The notes beneath the pieces were generated by a model that worked only from the letters and a program-made list of their open reading frames with translations, ran no database searches and had not been told where the DNA came from. A DNA stretch of 64,000 nt from the NCBI GenBank assembly GCA_024695565.1, contig JAILHX010000025.1, positions 1 through 64,000 of the forward strand, written 5' to 3'. Both the position numbers and the translations under genes were made by a program. Shown here piece by piece: positions 17,327 to 25,655 of the stretch. This DNA is from Saccharofermentans sp. (GTDB lineage Bacteria > Bacillota_A > Clostridia > Saccharofermentanales > Saccharofermentanaceae). Each line of letters opens with the position of its first letter. The first letter of the stretch is position 1.

Positions 17327-17355
17327 AAGTTGCATTTGGGGTTGTCTAAGTTGCA
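17327..17355 (-). promoter_or_regulatory. Candidate LytTR operator: two direct repeats 21 bp apart
   Basis: AAGTTGCA occurs at 17327-17334 and again at 17348-17355, exactly 21 bp (two helical turns) apart in the same orientation. LytTR proteins bind two 9-bp sites separated by 12-13 bp, which gives the same period. The pair sits about 80-110 bp upstream of the operon encoding a LytTR regulator and upstream of a TATAGT-like -10 on the minus strand. The match to the general LytTR consensus is only partial. Confidence 0.5.
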
Positions 17356-17430
17356 ATTCAGGAGGATTGATGTGTATTGCAGCCTGCGGGCATCTTGTTT
17401 TCGGGACTTGGGGCTAAGCGAAAACAACGA

Positions 17431-17540
17431 TTACTGAAAAATTACAAAAAAAGGGGGTAAATCATGAACAATTTCGTAATCTTGAGCGAAATTACAGAAT
17501 TGTTCATTAAAACAGGGCATTTTCTGTAATTTTTCAGTAA
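17431..17540. repeat. 110-bp nested inverted repeat
   Basis: A perfect 16-bp outer pair (17431-17446 and 17525-17540, TTACTGAAAAATTACA and its complement) encloses a near-perfect 17-bp inner pair (17464-17480 and 17491-17507, two mismatches). The right outer arm contains the stop codon of the 65-aa ORF. Such nested symmetry could be a small non-autonomous element, an extended terminator or a protein-binding site. Its sequence differs from the palindromic cluster at 603-713. Confidence 0.65.
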
Positions 17541-17731
17541 ATGCAGGTGATTCTCTGACCTCCGAAAACATGCACGTTCTCTTTGGAGTCCCTGTCCGCA
17601 AAGTATGTCCAGAGACACACCTGACTGCCGTCAGATGCTTCGTAGAAGTATCCGTCGATGTCAGGTGTATTCTGCTGGCTGTTATCAATACGGTTTGAAG
17701 GTCTTTTAATAAAGTCAGGGAATGAACTCAT
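17534..17731 (-). CDS. Small protein, 65 aa, unknown function, coupled to the DinB-fold gene
   Basis: The ATG at 17731-17729 overlaps the TGA of the DinB gene (ATGA), and the frame runs to TGA at 17536-17534. The product starts MSSFPDFIKRPSNRIDN and ends VHVFGGQRITCIY. It is soluble and rich in Asp, Ser and aromatic residues, with no signal or membrane segment. Translational coupling and sensible composition support a real gene. I recognise no family. Its stop codon lies in the arm of the palindrome at 17431-17540, so its 3' end may have been changed by insertion of that element. Confidence 0.6.
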   Translation of the reverse strand: MSSFPDFIKRPSNRIDNSQQNTPDIDGYFYEASDGSQVCLWTYFADRDSKENVHVFGGQRITCIY

Positions 17732-18252
17732 TTTGTTACCTGTCCTTTGCGGTATCTGCCGAAGAAGATACCGTCGTCTACATATTTGTCGGCCTGTGAT
17801 ACCCACATGGGGAACTTGCCCGTGTTGAGCGCCGTCTGGCCGTTGAGCATTCCTGTGTGGAATGAGATATGCCTGAACTGACGGAGAACAAGTTCGAGTC
17901 TCGTGTGTTCGCAGTCCGGAGGGCATTCGTAGAGCATCTCGTCAGTGAGTGAATCGATGTAATCGTATGTCTTTTTCTCAATCTGATCCAGGTATTCCAG
18001 GAGCTGTTCGTCGGACAGGACTATTGATGTTGGATTGTCCGGATTGTCCATGCCTTCTTCGTGGAAAGAAGGTTCTTCGTATTCGCACGGATTGATGAAC
18101 CATTTGTCTGCAGAGTGAAGGGCGTGATAGACCCATCTCCAGCAGGGTGCGCCGCAGATAACGGCATCGCGGTCGTATGTGCGGATGGATGTTCTGATAT
18201 TTAAGAAATTAGGTATAACCATTTCTCGTATTACTTTGCACAGATCATTCAT
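17728..18252 (-). CDS. DinB-superfamily four-helix protein
   Basis: 174 aa. The pattern of a His in the first long helix (RWVYHALHSADKWF) and a paired His motif late in the protein (LRQFRHISFHTGMLNGQT) fits the metal site of the DinB/YfiT-like fold. In Bacilli these are thiol- or metal-dependent transferase-like proteins, mostly uncharacterised. The gene ends in an ATGA overlap with the 65-aa ORF. The upstream gap to the ABC-2 genes is only 39 bp, so it may sit at the end of their transcript. Confidence 0.7.
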   Translation of the reverse strand: MNDLCKVIREMVIPNFLNIRTSIRTYDRDAVICGAPCWRWVYHALHSADKWFINPCEYEEPSFHEEGMDNPDNPTSIVLSDEQLLEYLDQIEKKTYDYIDSLTDEMLYECPPDCEHTRLELVLRQFRHISFHTGMLNGQTALNTGKFPMWVSQADKYVDDGIFFGRYRKGQVTK

Positions 18253-18291
18253 ATTGCTGACTCCTTTTCGATAATTTGTTTTTCCCTATTA

Positions 18292-19098
18292 TTAAGATCC
18301 CGTAAAATCATATTTGCGGACACCGAGCATCCAGAAAGCGTAGCTTAAGAAAAAGAATACCAGACCTATCAGCGGCGAGAGCCATGACAGGAGAGGAACG
18401 TTGCCGGGCTCGAGCAGTACAAGGCTCGGGTAGTAAGCGACGAAAGCGATCGGAATTACGAATGTGAAGATAGCCTTGAACACTTCGTTGAAGATGCTCG
18501 CCGGGTACTTCGCGAAATCCTTGAACCTGAACATGATGACCATAACATATCCGGAACCCTGAATCCAGAAGCAGGTGGCTGCTGCCACGTTCATTATTGC
18601 AATCATGAAGAGCGAAGCCGTAAGGAGGAATAAGACGGCCTGCGCTATTGTTAAGAACGTGACAGGAATGCCGATCCTGTTCCATGCATATATTAGTGTT
18701 CCGAGACCGAATGCGAGTTGTCCCAATCCTTTCACATCGAAAACTTCCGACATGAAGTAGAAGAAGACGTTGACAGGCCTGAAGCAGTACTTGATGAAGT
18801 CGCCTGAATATACCATTGCGCGGAGGTTCCAGTTGTTATCAAAGAAGCACTGCACAGGTGTCAACGCAACTAAAGAGAATCCGTATAAGAACAGCATGTG
18901 GTTTAAGTCCCAGCCGTTGATGGTAGGGAAGTTATGGAACAATACGATGAAGGTTACAAACCCTGCGAGGTTCGTCATGATCATTCCGAATGTCGAGATG
19001 ACGAAGTCGGCACGGTAACTCATCTTGCTCTTGAGATCCTGGATAAGGATCTTGCGGTATATGGAAAGATAGAATTTAAGACCTCTCTTTTTAGACAT
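18292..19098 (-). CDS. ABC-2 type permease (second subunit)
   Basis: 268 aa with six predicted helices, starting MSKKRGLKFYLSIYRKILIQ. Segments such as FVISTFGMIMTNLAGFVTFI and YSGDFIKYCFRPVNVFFYF fit the COG3694-type ABC-2 permeases, which form heterodimers with a partner like the gene just upstream (19103-19912). The gap between them is only 4 bases. It lies third in an ATPase-permease-permease operon for export of an unknown compound. Confidence 0.9.
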   Translation of the reverse strand: MSKKRGLKFYLSIYRKILIQDLKSKMSYRADFVISTFGMIMTNLAGFVTFIVLFHNFPTINGWDLNHMLFLYGFSLVALTPVQCFFDNNWNLRAMVYSGDFIKYCFRPVNVFFYFMSEVFDVKGLGQLAFGLGTLIYAWNRIGIPVTFLTIAQAVLFLLTASLFMIAIMNVAAATCFWIQGSGYVMVIMFRFKDFAKYPASIFNEVFKAIFTFVIPIAFVAYYPSLVLLEPGNVPLLSWLSPLIGLVFFFLSYAFWMLGVRKYDFTGS

Positions 19099-19102
19099 GT
19101 CT

Positions 19103-19912
19103 TTAACCTCCGTTTACCGTTATCTTCTTAACGGCGTGATTCCAGAACAGGATCCCGGCCAGGCCCAGTATCACGCACCAGCCGAGCTGCATTCCCCACA
19201 TCTTTGCCAGACCTTCAAGCGTGTCTGAACCGCCCTTATTGAGGAGCACCTGGAGCGGTATGTCGTAGATTGCGCGGAACGGCAGCCAGCTGATGATGTT
19301 TCTGATACTTTCAGGGAAGAAAGCCAGAGGGATCGAAGCACCCGATAAAACGAGCACTATGGTTTCCTTTACGATGTTGATGCCCCATGTCGATTCCGTG
19401 TAGAGGCACAGTGTCGCAACGAGCATCTCAATGGAGAAATTGATGACAAGTGCGAAGATGACTGACACGATGAATCTTACGAGGTTTAATCCTACGGGTA
19501 TCGCTCCCTTGGTGACGATCATGACCACAATGAATGTGGGGATGAATGCGAGTACGAACTGTGATACGTGTGAACCCGAGTAACTCCAGAACTTGTAGGT
19601 GCGGTACTGCATGGGCTTTAACAGATCCAGTATTATCCCGCCTGACTGTATCGAACGGCTCATGTCCCAGACAATGAACATCTCGAGGAAGTTGAACAGG
19701 GCCGTTGCGAGGATCAGGTAGATCATCGTATCAGTGAATGTCATGCCGTTTACTACATCGACGCCTGCCGAATCGTATACTGCTTTCCATAGAAAATATA
19801 CGAGCACCAGGTATATGAGGTTCGCGAACAGCGTAACCGCAGTGCCGAGTCTGAAGTGGAGGGATTCCATGATCCCTGCGCGCAACAGAGCTATGTATTT
19901 TCGAAGTGTCAT
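19103..19912 (-). CDS. ABC-2 type permease (first subunit)
   Basis: 269 aa, six helices; begins MTLRKYIALLRAGIMESLHF. Features such as SIQSGGIILDLLKPMQYRTY and SWLPFRAIYDIPLQVLLNKG match the COG4587-type permease that pairs with the following gene. Its ATG overlaps the ATPase stop codon (ATGA), so ATPase and permease are translationally coupled. Confidence 0.9.
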   Translation of the reverse strand: MTLRKYIALLRAGIMESLHFRLGTAVTLFANLIYLVLVYFLWKAVYDSAGVDVVNGMTFTDTMIYLILATALFNFLEMFIVWDMSRSIQSGGIILDLLKPMQYRTYKFWSYSGSHVSQFVLAFIPTFIVVMIVTKGAIPVGLNLVRFIVSVIFALVINFSIEMLVATLCLYTESTWGINIVKETIVLVLSGASIPLAFFPESIRNIISWLPFRAIYDIPLQVLLNKGGSDTLEGLAKMWGMQLGWCVILGLAGILFWNHAVKKITVNGG

Positions 19913-20853
19913 ACTGAGCCTCCTTCGTAGATCTTCTTGATGACCTCTTCGGTCGAGATCTCCTGCAGCTGGATGTCCTTAACCTTGTGTGTCTTCTGAT
20001 ACTCGGTGATGACAGTCATGACATCCGTTTTCTTCTCGTCAATGATCGTCTCTTCCCAGGTGTCTTTGTTATCAAGTCTTACGCGCAGTGTTCTGTATGA
20101 ACCGAAGTAAGACTTCAGGTGTTCTATGTCGTTGTCGTAGATCTTTTTGCCTTCGTCGATGATGATGATCCTCTTGCAGAGAGCGTCAACGTCACCCATG
20201 TCGTGAGTCGTGAGGATAACGGTTGTGTTCTTCTCCTTATTAAGGCCGAGGATCAGATCACGGATCTTGGACTTCATGGATACGTCGAGTCCAATCGTGG
20301 GCTCATCGAGAAAGACGATACCGGGGTTGTGAAGGAATGCGGCGAGAATGTCGGAGAGCGTTCTCTGTCCCAGTGACATCTGACGAACGGTCTTATGGAG
20401 GATAGGTTCGATGTCAACGAGTGACCTGTAGAGTTCGATCATGTCGTCGTAGTCTTTCTGCGGGACCATGTAGATGTCTTTTAAGAGCTTGAATGATTCG
20501 ATGAGAGGGAGTGCCCACCACAGCTGGCTCCTCTGTCCGAAAACAACACCGATGTTCTCGCAGTTCTTTGTTCTGTCTTTATAGGGGACGAGGCCGTTTA
20601 CCAGTACGGTTCCCGAAGTGGGTTCCAGAACGCCTGTCATCATCTTTATTGTTGTGGATTTGCCCGCGCCGTTAGGTCCCAGGTATCCTACGATCTCGCC
20701 TTGCTTAACGGTGACTGATACGTCCTTTACGGCCGAGATGGTCTTGTAGTCTCTCGAAAACAGATCCCTTATGCTGCCTTTGAGACCTTCGTGGCGGTTG
20801 AGAACCTTAAAATCCTTGCAAAGATTCTCCATTACGATTGCGTTTTCTGCCAT
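19909..20853 (-). CDS. ABC transporter ATP-binding protein (COG4586 type)
   Basis: 314 aa from ATG 20853, chosen because AAGGAG lies 9 bases upstream; an open frame continues to 20964 without a ribosome site. Walker A is LGPNGAGKST, the signature is MSLGQRTLSDILAAF (a variant without the usual SGGQ), and Walker B is IVFLDEPTIGLD. VVFGQRSQLWWALPL is characteristic of the ATPase partnering this class of ABC-2 permeases. It heads the three-gene operon 20853-18292. The upstream spacer is shared with the divergent AraC gene at 21013, which may regulate it. Confidence 0.93.
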   Translation of the reverse strand: MAENAIVMENLCKDFKVLNRHEGLKGSIRDLFSRDYKTISAVKDVSVTVKQGEIVGYLGPNGAGKSTTIKMMTGVLEPTSGTVLVNGLVPYKDRTKNCENIGVVFGQRSQLWWALPLIESFKLLKDIYMVPQKDYDDMIELYRSLVDIEPILHKTVRQMSLGQRTLSDILAAFLHNPGIVFLDEPTIGLDVSMKSKIRDLILGLNKEKNTTVILTTHDMGDVDALCKRIIIIDEGKKIYDNDIEHLKSYFGSYRTLRVRLDNKDTWEETIIDEKKTDVMTVITEYQKTHKVKDIQLQEISTEEVIKKIYEGGSV

Positions 20854-21012
20854 GATGTTTTTCTCCTTGATTATCCGGTTGATTTTCTGTTCGAATACAA
20901 GTATATTGTTCGTATATGAGCAAATAAACGGCATTTGTGGCTTGTTTTTATAACAATGTTCCACACGGATGGAAGATTGTTATAGTTTTATAGGAAGCGG
21001 GGAAAGATTGTT

Positions 21013-21939
21013 ATGAAGAAAGAACGCATGGGTCTGATCGTAAAACGTGAGGACGGTTCCGAGATCGTAAACTATGATGATGAATCTTTTCCTACGTATA
21101 TTTACGAAGGCTGGGTTGCCCCGAAATGTACGTGGGCAAACGTTCCTCATTACCATCCGGATGTCGAGATAGTAACCGTAACAGAAGGCAAGATGGCTTA
21201 TTCTGTCGACGGCCGGACGATCTTGCTCCATGAGGGTGATACGATCTTTGTAAATGCCAACCGTATCCATTACAGCATCTGCCTTGATGATAAAGTTGCA
21301 AAATACGTTATCTTCATAGCAGATCCTGCAATCCTTAATTCATCGATCGCAGTAGAGATGCAGGCTCTTATGCCTATCCTTAATAATCCCGAACTGTGCT
21401 GCATGAGATTCAGGGATTATAACGAGCGTACTGAGAAGATACATGACCTTATGATGAAGCTTCCTCCGAACAGGCACGATCCGTTCCAGATAACAAAGCT
21501 ATTTTTTGAGATCTGGGAGGTGCTCCTTGAACAGAGCAGAACGTACGGAATCGTTGATACGGAAGTGTTGTCTGATACACATCAGCATGCATTCAAACAG
21601 ATGATGTATTACATCCAGCAGAATTATAAAGATCCGATCACATTGGATAAGATCGCCGAGAGCGGCAATATCAGCAAGTCTCTCTGCAACAAGCTCTTCA
21701 ACCAGTATGTGGGTGAGTCGCCGGTAAATTACATTCTTCATCTCCGCTGCCGTAAGGTCGCAGAATATTTAAGGACTTCACAGGGGAGTCTTGCAGAGAT
21801 CGCGGCACTTACAGGTTTCAACGGCGTAAGCTACATGTCGGAGACCTTCAAAAAGACGTTCGGACAGTCTCCGAGGGAGTACCGCAAGACCTGGACTTCG
21901 CAGACAGGACAGACTCTGCCGGAAGATAAGGAAGAATAA
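21013..21939 (+). CDS. AraC-family regulator with cupin sensor domain
   Basis: 308 aa. The N-terminal cupin (HYHPDVEIVTVTEGKMAYSV, LLHEGDTIFVNANRIHYS) is a sugar- or small-ligand-binding AraC domain. The C-terminal double HTH is seen in LDKIAESGNISKSLCNKLFN and LAEIAALTGFNGVSYMSETF, ending FGQSPREYRK. A promoter is suggested by TTCCAC and TATAGT with 16-bp spacing upstream of the ATG. It is divergent from the ABC-2 operon, a common regulator/target arrangement. Confidence 0.94.
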   Translation: MKKERMGLIVKREDGSEIVNYDDESFPTYIYEGWVAPKCTWANVPHYHPDVEIVTVTEGKMAYSVDGRTILLHEGDTIFVNANRIHYSICLDDKVAKYVIFIADPAILNSSIAVEMQALMPILNNPELCCMRFRDYNERTEKIHDLMMKLPPNRHDPFQITKLFFEIWEVLLEQSRTYGIVDTEVLSDTHQHAFKQMMYYIQQNYKDPITLDKIAESGNISKSLCNKLFNQYVGESPVNYILHLRCRKVAEYLRTSQGSLAEIAALTGFNGVSYMSETFKKTFGQSPREYRKTWTSQTGQTLPEDKEE

Positions 21940-22008
21940 ATAAAATCTAGTTGTATAAATAGTGGTTTTCGAGTATAAATAAAGTCATATGAACGAGGGG
22001 GCCGTTAT

Positions 22009-22479
22009 ATGTCAGAGCTACTCAAACAGATCAATTCGCTTGCAGTCTTTGGCGGGCTCAGGCAAAAGGAACCTTTGAAGAGTCTTTGCGTATTTTTAAG
22101 AAGTACCGAGACACCCGGCACGAGACTCGAAGATGTTCTTGAGACTTACAGTGATTTCGTAAGAAACTTATATCTCTTAAGAGCTGATGCGGATTTCTCC
22201 GGCGCGCTGTGGGACTGTCTTAAGGAAGATGATAACGCATATTACAAATTCGCTCTGAAGAATATGATGGCTGTCCAGAAGGGTGAGCGTCCCGAGAAGA
22301 TCAGCCGACTCATGGAGGTCGAAGTTGACCGCGAACTCGAGATCCTGACAAAGATCGGCAATACCTCTTATATCGATCTTCAGAATTTCTTCTACTATGA
22401 AGGCCATATCGCCCAGTTCAAGACAACGGGAATGGATATGAAGAAACGGTATCTGGCGTATATGTCGCCTGATGATTAA
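22009..22479 (+). CDS. Conserved-looking cytoplasmic protein of unknown function, 156 aa
   Basis: ATG at 22009 follows GAGGGGG. The product (MSELLKQINSLAVFGGLRQK...) is helical and charged with no membrane segment or recognised motif. Segments like LEDVLETYSDFVRNLYLLRA suggest a helical bundle. A terminator follows at 22489, so it is at most a two-gene unit with the AraC gene. I weakly considered a relation to the N-terminal part of DUF815 ATPases, but no ATPase motif is present. Confidence 0.75.
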   Translation: MSELLKQINSLAVFGGLRQKEPLKSLCVFLRSTETPGTRLEDVLETYSDFVRNLYLLRADADFSGALWDCLKEDDNAYYKFALKNMMAVQKGERPEKISRLMEVEVDRELEILTKIGNTSYIDLQNFFYYEGHIAQFKTTGMDMKKRYLAYMSPDD

Positions 22480-22488
22480 AAAAATAAC

Positions 22489-22523
22489 AGGTCCGGAACC
22501 TTAGTGGTTACCGGACCTTTTTA
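22489..22523. terminator. Hairpin terminator between convergent genes
   Basis: AGGTCCGGAACC and GGTTACCGGACCT form a long stem with one bulge, followed by TTTTTATTG. The left flank is A-rich (AAAAAAATAA), so it also suits the minus-strand metH. Confidence 0.85.
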
Positions 22524-22551
22524 TTGTTCTTGATTCTGATCTGTTATCAGT

Positions 22552-24954
22552 TTACTCACCGAAAACCGAATCGCAGTATCTTACGGTGCCCATGGCATCC
22601 TTGGCATAGGCATCTGCGCCTATCTTGTCCGCATATTCCTGGGTCATTACCGCGCCTCCGACAACGACCTTTGTGCCGGGCTTCTTCTCACGGAGAAGAT
22701 TGATGGTCTCTTCCATGGATGCGACGGTGGTTGTCATGAGGGCAGAGAGGCCTACGACCTCAATGTTGTTCTCGATGGCACAGTCGACGATGACTTCGGG
22801 AGGAACGTCCTTGCCTAAGTCGATTACGTCGTAGCCGTAGTTCTCGAGCATTACCTTGACGATGTTCTTGCCGATGTCGTGGATGTCGCCCTTAACGGTC
22901 GCGAGGATGACCTGTCCCTTTGTGTTGCGGGGCTTGTCGGCCATTGCTTCCTTGACTACCGCAAATGCAGCCTTTGCGGCATCCGCGCTCATGAGGAGCT
23001 GGGGAAGGAAGACTGTTCCTGCCTCGTAACCTTTGCCTACGCGGTCGAGAGCAGGGATGAGCTCGGCATCGATTATCTCAAGTGATTCGCGTCCCGCATC
23101 GAGCTGTTCCTTCATGACTTCCGCGGCACGTCCCGTTACGCCTCGCTCGATAGCTTCTGCGAGTGTGAGGACTGCGTTTGATGAAGCGGAAGAGCTCTTC
23201 GCGCCGCCTGAAGCTGCGACACCTGAACCCGGAACGTAATCGCTGTATGCTCCGATGAATTCCTCGAGCTTCGGGTCGAGATTCATGAGGGCGTTAAATG
23301 AACGGACGGAAGCCATCATGGGCCCGTTACAGGGGTTGATGATGGCGCATGACAGGCCGTTCTGCATTGCCATTGCAAGGAAATATGAGTTGATGAGCTC
23401 GCGGGCGGGAAGACCGAAAGAGATGTTGGATACACCAAGGATGGAGTGTCCGTTGAACTGATCTCTTACGCCCTTTACCGTATCGAGTGTTGCTATGGCC
23501 GAATTAGGATCTGATGAGATTGTCATGGCGAGACCGTCGATAACGATATCCTTGCGCGGGATACCGTATTTATCAGCAGCTTCGTAAATGCGCTTTGCAA
23601 CTGCAAGTCTTCCTTCGGCTGTCTCGGGAATACCGTCCTCATCGAGAGGAAGGCCTACCAAAACGCCGCCGTATTTTGCTACCAGAGGCATAACGTCTTC
23701 GATGTTATGGACCTTGCCGTTGACCGAGTTGATCATGGGCTTGCCGTTATAGATACGCATGCCGCGCTCTAATGCCTCGATATCCGTCGTGTCGATCTGC
23801 AAAGGAAGATTGGTGATCGACTGGATCTTCAGTATTACGCTCTCCATCATGGAGGGTTCGTCGATCTCGGGAAGACCGACGTTAACGTCCAGGATATTTG
23901 CGCCTGCAGCTTCCTGGTTCAGAGCTTCCGTAAGAAGATAGTCGATGTTGTTGTCGCGGAGAGCCTGCTGGAGCTTTTTCTTACCCGTGGGGTTAATGCG
24001 CTCGCCGATTACAACGGGCCTGGGACCGATCTCGATGCAGTCGGCAAAGCTCGTAACGTATGTGAAGTTCTTAACCGTCGGAGCAGTGAAGGGAAGTGCC
24101 TTAACTGTCTTGATCATTGCGCTGATGTGATCAGGTGTCGTGCCGCAGCAGCCGCCCATGACATGGACGCCTAATCTCGCGATATCTCCCATGATCTCAG
24201 CGAACTCTGCAGGATCGACATCGTATACTGTCTGGCCGTTCTCCGTTCTCGGAAGACCGGCGTTGGGATTAACGACGATAGGGAGTGAGCAGCACTTAAC
24301 GAGACGCTCTGCGATGGGGAGCATCTGTTTCGGGCCGAAGCCGCAGTTGATGCCGATTGCATCAACCTTAAGGCCTTCGAGCATTGCAACGGTGCCTTCG
24401 ACACCGCCGCCAGTAAGGAGCTTACCTGATTCATCGTAAACCATCGTAACGATGACGGGGAGGTCGCACACTTCGTGAGCTGCTACAACTGCTGCCTTTG
24501 CTTCATATGAGTCGCTCATCGTCTCGATGACGACTACATCACCGCCTGCCTCGGCACCGGCCTTTATTATCTCAGCGAAAACATCCACCGCATCATTAAA
24601 TGCGAGGTCACCCATGGGCTCCAAGAGCTTGCCTGTAGGACCTACGTCGATGGCAACATAAGCATCGTCTTCGCGGCCTGCTTCTTTTCGAGCCTGCTGG
24701 CAGAGCCTTACTGCAGCAGTAACGATCTCGGGAACGTTGTCGAATTTAAATCTGTTCGCACCGAAAGTATTTGTGTTTACGATATTAGAGCCTGCTTTGA
24801 AATAGCCCTTGTTGAGATTCTTGATGTCTTCAGGTCTGTTAAGGTTCCAAAGTTCCGGCAGTTCGCCGCCCTTAAGACCGAGCTTTTGCAGGATCGAGCC
24901 CGTGCCTCCGTCACAGAACAACCATTCTTTGCCAAGTCTTTCACGTAAGCTCAT
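22552..24954 (-). CDS. metH: Cobalamin-dependent methionine synthase, core (no reactivation domain)
   Basis: 800 aa. It transfers the methyl group of methyl-tetrahydrofolate to homocysteine through cobalamin. Domain order: homocysteine-binding barrel, about residues 1-290, with zinc cysteines in GINCGFGP and GGCCGTTP; pterin-binding barrel, about 310-570, with VIGERINPTGKKKL and ANILDVNVG; B12 cap and Rossmann domain, about 590-800, with the His ligand in GDIHDIGKNIV. The C-terminal AdoMet-binding reactivation domain of E. coli MetH is absent and is supplied by the adjacent gene 24960-25655. It is third in the order metF, activation gene, metH on the minus strand. Confidence 0.95.
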   Translation of the reverse strand: MSLRERLGKEWLFCDGGTGSILQKLGLKGGELPELWNLNRPEDIKNLNKGYFKAGSNIVNTNTFGANRFKFDNVPEIVTAAVRLCQQARKEAGREDDAYVAIDVGPTGKLLEPMGDLAFNDAVDVFAEIIKAGAEAGGDVVVIETMSDSYEAKAAVVAAHEVCDLPVIVTMVYDESGKLLTGGGVEGTVAMLEGLKVDAIGINCGFGPKQMLPIAERLVKCCSLPIVVNPNAGLPRTENGQTVYDVDPAEFAEIMGDIARLGVHVMGGCCGTTPDHISAMIKTVKALPFTAPTVKNFTYVTSFADCIEIGPRPVVIGERINPTGKKKLQQALRDNNIDYLLTEALNQEAAGANILDVNVGLPEIDEPSMMESVILKIQSITNLPLQIDTTDIEALERGMRIYNGKPMINSVNGKVHNIEDVMPLVAKYGGVLVGLPLDEDGIPETAEGRLAVAKRIYEAADKYGIPRKDIVIDGLAMTISSDPNSAIATLDTVKGVRDQFNGHSILGVSNISFGLPARELINSYFLAMAMQNGLSCAIINPCNGPMMASVRSFNALMNLDPKLEEFIGAYSDYVPGSGVAASGGAKSSSASSNAVLTLAEAIERGVTGRAAEVMKEQLDAGRESLEIIDAELIPALDRVGKGYEAGTVFLPQLLMSADAAKAAFAVVKEAMADKPRNTKGQVILATVKGDIHDIGKNIVKVMLENYGYDVIDLGKDVPPEVIVDCAIENNIEVVGLSALMTTTVASMEETINLLREKKPGTKVVVGGAVMTQEYADKIGADAYAKDAMGTVRYCDSVFGE

Positions 24955-24959
24955 TTGAG

Positions 24960-25655
24960 TTAAGCCCTTTCTCTGGAGAATTCACAGGTGTCATGTCTGT
25001 TGCAGCCCGCGCAGCCGTGGCAGCCGGGACAGCCTTTTCTGTCCGGATCGATTCCTATGCCGATTATCGCGGTTACTGATTTTGTGGGGACCATAAGAAG
25101 TGAGTCGGTAAGTTCGATACCGATCTGTTTTGTTATGTCCAGGAGCCTGAACCAGTCCTTCTGGTGGTCAAGCTTAAGATCTCCGTAACCCGGAGAGAAA
25201 CGCGGTCTTAAGAAGAGTCCGCGTGCTTTGTATTCAGCTTCGAGTTTGGCATTGGCGTCATCTAAGAATGCCTCGATCGCGGCGGCGCCTGCAGCCTGAT
25301 AGATGGAGGCTTCGGCAGCGGATCTGATGGAAGCTCTTCTGACCAGCATATCGCATGCAGGGCCTACGGTTGCAGCCAGGAGTATGGCTCCGCAGCAGCC
25401 TTCAAGATTCCTGCACAGGGATTCCGATTCGAGTCTTATGTCTTCGTTATCCGCATGAACGGTTACGACATCGTCAGAGACGTCGATGGTGTATTCCTTA
25501 TTTACGATCCTCGGATGGGACTGAGCGCTGACATTATCTATGGCTTTATTGATCTGTTCCTCAAGTTCGGGTGTCAGCGTAACGGGACCATGGTATCCCA
25601 TGTATCTCGTGACTTCTTTAAAAGGTATCTCGACTCCTAACGGCATATCAGTCAA
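24960..25655 (-). CDS. Stand-alone methionine synthase reactivation domain protein
   Basis: 231 aa. RPRFSPGYGDLKL and the later LTDSLLMVPTKSVTAIIGI correspond to the AdoMet-binding activation domain of MetH (consensus RxxPGYxxxP ... LTES.AMxPxxSVSG). It should reductively remethylate cob(II)alamin for the shortened MetH encoded next door. The C terminus is Cys-rich (GCPGCHGCAGCNRHDTC), an addition not found in E. coli MetH and a possible metal or redox site. It overlaps metF by 8 bases and is 5 bases from metH. Confidence 0.9.
   Translation of the reverse strand: MTDMPLGVEIPFKEVTRYMGYHGPVTLTPELEEQINKAIDNVSAQSHPRIVNKEYTIDVSDDVVTVHADNEDIRLESESLCRNLEGCCGAILLAATVGPACDMLVRRASIRSAAEASIYQAAGAAAIEAFLDDANAKLEAEYKARGLFLRPRFSPGYGDLKLDHQKDWFRLLDITKQIGIELTDSLLMVPTKSVTAIIGIGIDPDRKGCPGCHGCAGCNRHDTCEFSRERA

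Noticed and set aside
17534..17926. Longer 130-aa version of the 65-aa ORF
   Set aside because: The extra N-terminal part lies wholly inside the DinB gene in another frame and is low-quality sequence; the ATGA start at 17731 explains it better.
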